Shown one piece after another: positions 7,380 through 11,696 of a DNA stretch of 11,696 nt. The stretch comes from Methanosarcinaceae archaeon (lineage in GTDB: Archaea > Halobacteriota > Methanosarcinia > Methanosarcinales > Methanosarcinaceae): NCBI GenBank assembly GCA_017613335.1, contig JAGAEB010000172.1, forward strand, positions 1-11,696, given 5' to 3'. The notes below the pieces were generated by a model. That model was not told the DNA's origin, made no database searches, and was given only the letters and a program-made list of their open reading frames with translations. The stretch's first letter is position 1. Each line of letters begins with the position of its first letter. Made by a program: the position numbers and the translations under genes.

Positions 7380-8690
7380 TCAAAGGCTGCGGATATATTT
7401 GTCGATTTCCCATTGGTGGACGCAGGCATTGAATTCCGCGATCTCTTTTTCCGCTTTTCTGATCAGATTTCCGGGAATGACCGGGCCGAGCGCTTCCGTC
7501 ACGCAGGGATCTGCCCGGAATGCTCTGAGCGCATCGGAAAGCGTCGGCGGGAGAATGCCTGCCTGCGCCTGACCGGACGGATTCGCTTTTCTCATTTCCG
7601 CAGGCGCTCCCGGGTTTGCTTTTTTCGCAATGCCGTCACAGCCGCAGGCAAGGATCAGAGAAAGTGCGAGGTACGGATTGCAGGCCGCATCCGGGCTCCT
7701 GAGTTCCGCCTGCGTGTTTTTGCCGCGGCGGGCCGGGATCCTGACGAGCGTATCCGTTTCCGATGCGGACCAGGAAATCTCGTACGGGTCGGCTGTTCCG
7801 GGAACGAATCTCTTGTAGGAATTGATGACCGGGTTCGTCACAGGCGTCATGGCGGCGGCATGTCCGAGAAGACCTGCAATGAAAGAGAGCGCCTCTTCCG
7901 AGAGCATCATGTCGCCGTCCCGGCGGAAGAAGATGTTGTCTTCTCCCCTGAAAAGAGAAACGGCAAGAGGCATTCCGGATCCGGGCTGACCGGCCGCGGG
8001 CTTGGGCATGAAGACGGCCTGCATGCCGTAGATGCGGGCGATCGCGCCGGCGACGAATTTGAGTGTCATGATGTTGTCAGCCGCTCTGAGACAGCCCGAC
8101 GTTTTGAGGACGAACTCATACTGACCTGATGCCTGGCCGCGGTTTGACGATTCGATCTCGATATCCATGTTCCTGAGGGTCCTGAAAATATCGCGGCGCA
8201 CATCTTCGGCGCGGCCGGCCGGCTGAAAAGCATAAAGACCGTTCCCGTCAGGCGTTTCTGCAACGACTTTCCCGTCTTTGATCTCGTAAAGGAAAAAACT
8301 GACAGACGGCGTCACCTGCATCGTCAGGCCGTCCCGGAAAGCATTCCGGACAGCTTTTTTGAGCGTGTAGCGCGGGCAACCCTCATACGGAGAGCCGTCA
8401 GGCGCCTGGATCTCGCAGATCAGACGGGCCGTCCGCCCTTTTTCCTGTTTCCACGGAATGATCGAAAATGTTCTCGGATCCGGCCTGATGATCATATCCA
8501 TCCCGGCGGAACCCGCATCCAGACGACTGTCGAACGGAAGTCCTTTCCGGAAAGCATATTCCAGAAGATCCGATCCGATCTCCATCTCACGGAAAGCGCC
8601 TGTCATATCCGAAAACTGAAGACGGACAAATTCGATGTCGTTGTCTTCGATGATCGTGTAGATCTCCTCTGCAGTACTGACTTGTGCCAT
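7380..8690 (-). CDS. Glutamine synthetase type I homologue lacking most catalytic residues (predicted pseudoenzyme)
   Basis: The 436-residue product aligns over its whole length with GS-I alpha such as B. subtilis GlnA (444 residues), from FVRLQFSDMTG to the C-terminal HQWEIDKYI. Fold-defining motifs such as MPKP, VNSYKR-like INSYKRFVPG and ELRSPDAACNPYLALS are kept. Active-site positions are not. The metal motif PEPEFF reads PSVSFF (Glu to Ser129 and Ser131). HHEVAPGQHE reads NRGQASGQYE (first Glu to Gly185, last Glu kept as Glu192). NGSGMH reads PGSGMP (Asn to Pro236, His to Pro241). The flap glutamate in PGYEAP is Ala300. The NRS arginine is Thr312. FDGSS reads FDSRL, with a 3-residue deletion after it. 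Glu329, Arg331 and Arg317 remain. Ligation activity is therefore unlikely, and a regulatory or subunit role is inferred. The ATG at 8690 was preferred over an in-frame TTG at 8699. Neither has a good ribosome site. Probably co-transcribed with the M42 peptidase. Confidence 0.85.
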   Translation of the reverse strand: MAQVSTAEEIYTIIEDNDIEFVRLQFSDMTGAFREMEIGSDLLEYAFRKGLPFDSRLDAGSAGMDMIIRPDPRTFSIIPWKQEKGRTARLICEIQAPDGSPYEGCPRYTLKKAVRNAFRDGLTMQVTPSVSFFLYEIKDGKVVAETPDGNGLYAFQPAGRAEDVRRDIFRTLRNMDIEIESSNRGQASGQYEFVLKTSGCLRAADNIMTLKFVAGAIARIYGMQAVFMPKPAAGQPGSGMPLAVSLFRGEDNIFFRRDGDMMLSEEALSFIAGLLGHAAAMTPVTNPVINSYKRFVPGTADPYEISWSASETDTLVRIPARRGKNTQAELRSPDAACNPYLALSLILACGCDGIAKKANPGAPAEMRKANPSGQAQAGILPPTLSDALRAFRADPCVTEALGPVIPGNLIRKAEKEIAEFNACVHQWEIDKYIRSL

Positions 8691-8756
8691 AGCGCTCAAT
8701 AATGACGCCTATGCATAAAAATCTGTTCAAATCCCGGAAAGCCGTCTTTTCTGAAG

Positions 8757-8895
8757 ATCCGTCCCCGGGAACTCTTTTCCGGAACGATCCGTCTTCCTGC
8801 AGACCTCCGGGACAGTTCTTTTCCCGGAATAAGTCCCCGGAACGATCCGTTTTTCTGCAGAATCCCCGGGACAACCCGTCCCCCGGGCGATCCGC
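8757..8895. repeat. Imperfect 58-59-bp tandem duplication of GC-rich near-palindromes
   Basis: GGAACGATCCGT followed by CTGCAGA and a CCGGGACA block occurs at 8781 and again at 8839, and a partial copy lies further left. CCGG cores at 8765, 8779, 8807 and 8824 recur 58-59 bp later at 8824, 8837, 8866 and 8883. Most cores sit inside near-palindromes such as TCCCCGGGA. The array lies between the pseudo-GS gene start and the AT-rich divergent promoter area, so it would fall in that gene's leader. Open frames across it on both strands look like repeat artefacts. Confidence 0.75.
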
Positions 8896-8910
8896 ACCGA
8901 CACGTCTGCA

Positions 8911-8970
8911 AATCAATTGCTTTATTATTCTGTAACCCGTTTTAGTAAAGGATTGTTTATCGTTAAATCG
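8911..8970. promoter_or_regulatory. AT-rich divergent promoter area
   Basis: This is the only AT-rich part of the spacer between the pseudo-GS gene (minus) and the regulator gene (plus). TTTATTATT (8921-8929) reads as AATAATAAA on the minus strand, and TTTATCGTTAAAT (8956-8968) lies about 65-75 nt before the regulator ATG. TATA roles are inferred from composition only. Confidence 0.35.
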
Positions 8971-8982
8971 TCAGATCGGCTG

Positions 8983-8994
8983 AGGAAATTTCCT
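8983..8994. promoter_or_regulatory. Perfect 12-bp palindrome, candidate operator
   Basis: AGGAAATTTCCT is a perfect inverted repeat, 38 nt before the regulator ATG and downstream of the AT-rich promoter area. Winged-helix dimers bind such sites and often repress themselves, so autoregulation is a reasonable guess. There is no direct evidence of binding. Confidence 0.4.
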
Positions 8995-9032
8995 TTCTTT
9001 TCCGCTTTTCCGAATACTGAACCGGTGGTCAC

Positions 9033-9980
9033 ATGAATCCATTATTCGATACTGTCTTCTATTCAGAAAAAAGGCGTTCGGTCATGCTCCTTCTTCTGGA
9101 ATCGCCCCGTGACCTGAATTTTCTGAAAAAAGAGCTTCATGAGACTTCCGTCTCGCTCCTGCCCCAGATCAAAAGACTGATCGACGACGGCATCGTTATC
9201 CACGATCAGGCGTCGGGAGAATACCGGCTGACGATGATCGGCGATCTCATCGCGAAAAAGATCAGACCGTTCATCCGGAAGATCGAAGTCATCGACCGGG
9301 ATCCGGAATTCTGGGCGGCCTATGACCTGAGCGCCGTTCCGGGTCCTCTCCTGGACAGGCTGAGCGAGATCGGCAGGTTCAGCATCACCGAGATCGACCT
9401 CCGGTCGGTCTATTTCACGGTCGATACGGAATTCTGCAGAATGATCGCAGAAGCGGACAGCGTCAAAACGTTCACGACTTTCAACCTGGCCGAATATATC
9501 CCCGTCTATTATGAGCGCCTGACAGCAGGCATCCCCATGACGATCATGACCACGTCGACGCTGATCGAAAGGGGACGGCCCTATTTCGACAGGATCAACG
9601 AACTCCTGAAAATGCCGGACGTCTTTCTCTATGAATCGCCGTCCGACATCAAGATCTGTGAACTGACCGTCACGGACAAGGTGCTCCTCCTGTCATTCTA
9701 TCCGGCAAAGGACGATCTCAATCTCAGATACCTCGTCAGTTATGAGGAATCAGCCATCCGCTGGGGAAACGATCTGTTCGACTACCTGAAAAGCCTCTCC
9801 GTGCGGAAAACAGAACTGCGCCGAACGGCCGTCACATGCGGCATGATCCTCCGTTTCAATATCATTATATCGGATCATTCACTTTCAGGTTTTATCATTC
9901 ACTTCAAGACCCGGTTTCATCCGCGTTCTTTCACGCGTTCCACCGTTCATTCTCATTATTTTCGGAAGGAGATCCTATGA
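9033..9980 (+). CDS. Winged-helix transcriptional regulator with FilR1-type (DUF1724) domain
   Basis: The 315-residue product starts with a winged helix-turn-helix (about 8-75: SEKRRSVMLLLLESPRDLNF, then LPQIKRLIDDGIVIHD and YRLTMIGDLIAKK). A sensor-like domain ends with SYEESAIRWGNDLFDYL (236-252). This matches regulators widespread in methanogens, where FilR1 of Methanosaeta is the namesake. The ligand is unknown. GGTGG (9024-9028) sits 4 nt before the ATG and fixes the start. Family members usually end soon after the WGxxLFxYY-like segment, near residue 262 here. About 53 further residues rich in His, Phe, Ser and Arg look like translated spacer, so a lost stop codon is suspected. The TGA (9978-9980) overlaps the thrC ATG by 4 bases (ATGA), which would couple the two genes if the tail is truly translated. 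Confidence 0.85.
   Translation: MNPLFDTVFYSEKRRSVMLLLLESPRDLNFLKKELHETSVSLLPQIKRLIDDGIVIHDQASGEYRLTMIGDLIAKKIRPFIRKIEVIDRDPEFWAAYDLSAVPGPLLDRLSEIGRFSITEIDLRSVYFTVDTEFCRMIAEADSVKTFTTFNLAEYIPVYYERLTAGIPMTIMTTSTLIERGRPYFDRINELLKMPDVFLYESPSDIKICELTVTDKVLLLSFYPAKDDLNLRYLVSYEESAIRWGNDLFDYLKSLSVRKTELRRTAVTCGMILRFNIIISDHSLSGFIIHFKTRFHPRSFTRSTVHSHYFRKEIL
9863..9974 (+). promoter_or_regulatory. Possible thrC promoter and its ribosome binding site
   Basis: AAGGAGATC (9966-9974), with AGGAG 5 nt before the ATG at 9977, is an excellent Shine-Dalgarno and rules out a longer thrC start at 9836. The stretch just upstream, inside the regulator's odd tail, is AT-richer and has ATTATATC (9864-9871) as a TATA candidate. 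The ribosome site is firm and the promoter is a guess. Confidence 0.5.
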
Positions 9981-11461
9981 AATACGTCAGTACCAGAAAT
10001 GCAGAAAATAAGGTAACGGCAAGCCTTGCCATTGCTGAAGGTCTTTCCAAGGAAGGCGGCCTTTACACACCGGTCAGCCTCCCGGTCGTCGGCGATGACT
10101 TTTTCCGTTCTCTGATCGACCTTTCCTATCAGGAAAGAGCCGCAAAGATCATGAAACTCTTCCTTGATGATTTCACGGAAGAAGAGCTTGCGGAATATGC
10201 CTCAAAGGCTTACGCAGGATTCGACGGTCCGGCGCCGGCGCCTGTCAGGATGCTCCGTGACGGCGTCCATTTCCTGGAACTCTGGCACGGCCCGACCTGC
10301 GCGTTCAAAGACATGGCTCTTCAGATGCTTCCGTATCTTCTGACGGCTTCCCTGCGCAAGAACGGCGAACAGAAACAGGTCTGCATTCTCGTCGCCACTT
10401 CCGGCGATACCGGAAAAGCAGCGCTCGAAGGATTCCGCGACGTCGATCAGACGCGCATCCTCGTCTTCTTCCCCGACCACGGCGTCTCCGCCGTCCAGCA
10501 GCTCCAGATGACGACCCAGCGCGGGAAAAACGTCGGCGTCTGCGCCGTCAAAGGAAATTTCGATGACGCCCAGACAGGCGTCAAGGCGATCTTCTCCGAT
10601 GCCGAACTCCGGGAAAAACTCAGCAGAAAAGGCTTCTTTTTCTCTTCCGCCAATTCCATCAACTGGGGACGCGTCCTCCCGCAGCTCGTCTACTACATAT
10701 CCGGCTACTGCGACCTTGTCAGAGACGGCCGGATCGCCTACGGCGACAGGATCAACGTCTGCGTCCCGACCGGGAACTTCGGAAACATCCTCTCCGCCTA
10801 TTTCACAAAACAGATGGGCCTTCCGATCGCAAAACTCATCTGCGCTTCCAACAAAAACTGCGTTCTGACCGACTTCCTGAACACAGGCACCTACAACAGA
10901 TGCCGCGATTTCTACACGACCATGTCCCCGTCGATGGACATCCTCATCTCATCCAACCTCGAGCGTCTCCTCTTCGAACTCTCCGGTCAGGACGACGGCT
11001 ATGTCAGAGACCTCATGGAGCAGCTGAAGACAAAAGGAACCTACACCGTCACGCCCGCGATCAAAAAAGCCCTCGACGACGATTTCGCCGCCGGCTTCTG
11101 CGACGACGAAAAGACCGCCGTCATCATCCGCGACACGTTCGAAAAAGAAAATTATCTGATCGACCCGCACACCGCCGTCGGCTACGGTGTCTGGAAAGAA
11201 TACGCCGAAAAAACAGGCGACAAAACGCCTGTCCTCATCGCCTCCACGGCAAGCCCGTACAAATTCTGCGACAACGTCCTCAGATCCCTCGGAGAGACCG
11301 TCCCGGAAAACGCCTCCGTCGAACTCTTCGGACAGCTTGAGAAAAGAACCGGCACCGTCGCGCCGACCCCCCTCAGAGAACTCGCCGGCCTGCCCGTCCG
11401 CTTCACCCGCAGCGTCGAAAAAGAAGAAATGATCTCCGCCGTTTCAGATATGCTCAACTGA
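9977..11461 (+). CDS. thrC: Threonine synthase, long (E. coli/fungal-like) form
   Basis: This 494-residue pyridoxal-phosphate enzyme converts O-phosphohomoserine to threonine, the last step of the pathway. It begins with the threonine synthase N-terminal motif YVSTRN...GLSKEGGLYTP. HGPTCAFKDMALQ carries the Schiff-base lysine (Lys111). ATSGDTGKAA (140-149) and VPTGNFGNILSAY (263-275) form the cofactor and phosphate sites. SANSINWGRVLPQ (224-236) and DPHTAVGYGV (396-405) are also typical. Length and motifs match the long form of E. coli, yeast and Clostridia rather than the roughly 400-residue form usual in archaea, so bacterial origin by transfer is plausible. Start choice rests on AGGAG 5 nt upstream. 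It follows the FilR1-type regulator with a 4-base overlap, and hairpins follow its stop. Confidence 0.95.
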   Translation: MKYVSTRNAENKVTASLAIAEGLSKEGGLYTPVSLPVVGDDFFRSLIDLSYQERAAKIMKLFLDDFTEEELAEYASKAYAGFDGPAPAPVRMLRDGVHFLELWHGPTCAFKDMALQMLPYLLTASLRKNGEQKQVCILVATSGDTGKAALEGFRDVDQTRILVFFPDHGVSAVQQLQMTTQRGKNVGVCAVKGNFDDAQTGVKAIFSDAELREKLSRKGFFFSSANSINWGRVLPQLVYYISGYCDLVRDGRIAYGDRINVCVPTGNFGNILSAYFTKQMGLPIAKLICASNKNCVLTDFLNTGTYNRCRDFYTTMSPSMDILISSNLERLLFELSGQDDGYVRDLMEQLKTKGTYTVTPAIKKALDDDFAAGFCDDEKTAVIIRDTFEKENYLIDPHTAVGYGVWKEYAEKTGDKTPVLIASTASPYKFCDNVLRSLGETVPENASVELFGQLEKRTGTVAPTPLRELAGLPVRFTRSVEKEEMISAVSDMLN

Positions 11462-11520
11462 ATGACCGCCCGGATGACCGGAACCGAAGGTTCCGGCCTG
11501 CCCGTCATTCCGTCGACGGA
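11461..11520 (+). terminator. Hairpin cluster after thrC
   Basis: CCGGAACC (11478-11485) pairs perfectly with GGTTCCGG (11489-11496) around GAA. AATGAC (11461-11466) can pair with GTCATT (11504-11509) to enclose it. A separate perfect 12-bp palindrome, TCCGTCGACGGA, lies at 11509-11520. No long T-run follows directly, so termination is likely but not certain. Confidence 0.45.
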
Positions 11521-11529
11521 TGTCATGAT

Positions 11530-11696
11530 GTTTCGTCTTTTCCGTTCCGGATTTCGCAACGTTCCGTCATTTTCCGTTCCGGATTTCGCAACGTTCCGTC
11601 ATTTTCCGTTCCGGATTTCGCAACGTTCCGTCATTTTCCGTTCCGGATTTCGCAACGTTCCGTCATTTTCCGTTCCGGATTTCGCAACGTTCCGTC
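11530..11696. repeat. 32-bp tandem repeat, about five copies, running off the right edge
   Basis: Identical 32-bp units start at 11541, 11573, 11605 and 11637, with a 28-bp partial at 11669 cut by the window end. A diverged half copy (GTTTCGTCTTTTCC) leads in from 11530. Each unit is itself two related halves beginning CGTTCCG (11543 and 11560 in the first unit). The period is not a multiple of three, so a repeat-protein reading is unlikely. There are no spacers, so it is not CRISPR. Confidence 0.93.

Noticed and set aside
6177..8129. Plus-strand open frame of 650 codons across the M42 and pseudo-GS genes
   Set aside because: It spans two well-supported opposite-strand genes and the gap between them. 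The length is explained by codon bias of the true genes.
7380..8690. Gamma-glutamyl-polyamine/ethanolamide synthetase or a sequencing-damaged glnA
   Set aside because: Those GS relatives keep the metal ligands lost here. The frame is intact end to end with substitutions rather than frameshifts, which does not look like sequence error.
8587..8935. Short open frames on both strands across the repeats upstream of the pseudo-GS gene
   Set aside because: They follow the duplicated GC-rich units, lack ribosome sites and give repetitive Arg/Gly/Pro products.
9836..9976. Longer thrC start at 9836
   Set aside because: The extra 47 residues are unlike threonine synthase, whereas ATG 9977 has a near-perfect ribosome site and matches the family N-terminus.

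Overview
This window most likely comes from a methanogenic archaeon, of the Methanomicrobiales/Methanosarcina type, perhaps host-associated. The best evidence is a winged-helix regulator of the FilR1 (DUF1724) type at 9033-9980. Supporting evidence is an M42 aminopeptidase with archaeal-looking motifs, a 59-residue two-CxxC zinc ribbon of a kind common in methanogens, a GGTG-type Shine-Dalgarno, and intergenic oligo-T tracts that suit archaeal termination. MutS and the long-form threonine synthase look bacterial, so either the lineage has taken up bacterial genes or, less likely, the host is a Clostridia-like bacterium. The genus cannot be fixed from this sequence.

Layout, left to right. A perfect 24-bp tandem repeat (1-157) may encode the octapeptide-repeat C-terminus of a plus-strand gene stopping at 258. 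A degenerate T-rich 23-bp repeat follows, then convergent mutS (334-3219, minus). A 445-bp divergent spacer leads into an AT-rich plus-strand group: a zinc-ribbon protein (3665-3844), an orphan protein with three C-terminal membrane segments (3894-4745) and a possible 50-residue protein (4785-4937). After about 220 bp studded with T-tracts comes a COG1237-type metallo-beta-lactamase-fold hydrolase (5161-6000, plus). A bidirectional hairpin/T-tract terminator separates it from a minus-strand pair: an M42 aminopeptidase (6189-7253) and, upstream of it, a glutamine synthetase homologue (7380-8690). A repeat-containing divergent spacer then leads to the FilR1-type regulator, whose stop codon overlaps the start codon of thrC (9977-11461). 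The window ends in hairpins and a 32-bp tandem repeat.

The most interesting item is the glutamine synthetase homologue. It is full length and keeps many fold-defining motifs, yet most of the metal-, glutamate- and ATP-binding residues of GS type I are replaced, so it looks like a pseudoenzyme. It could act as a regulator or as a subunit partner of a true GS encoded elsewhere. Other points to check are the regulator's roughly 53-residue extra tail reaching into thrC, a perfect 12-bp palindrome just upstream of the regulator, the AT-rich orphan group, and tandem repeats at both ends of the window, which may be assembly break points.
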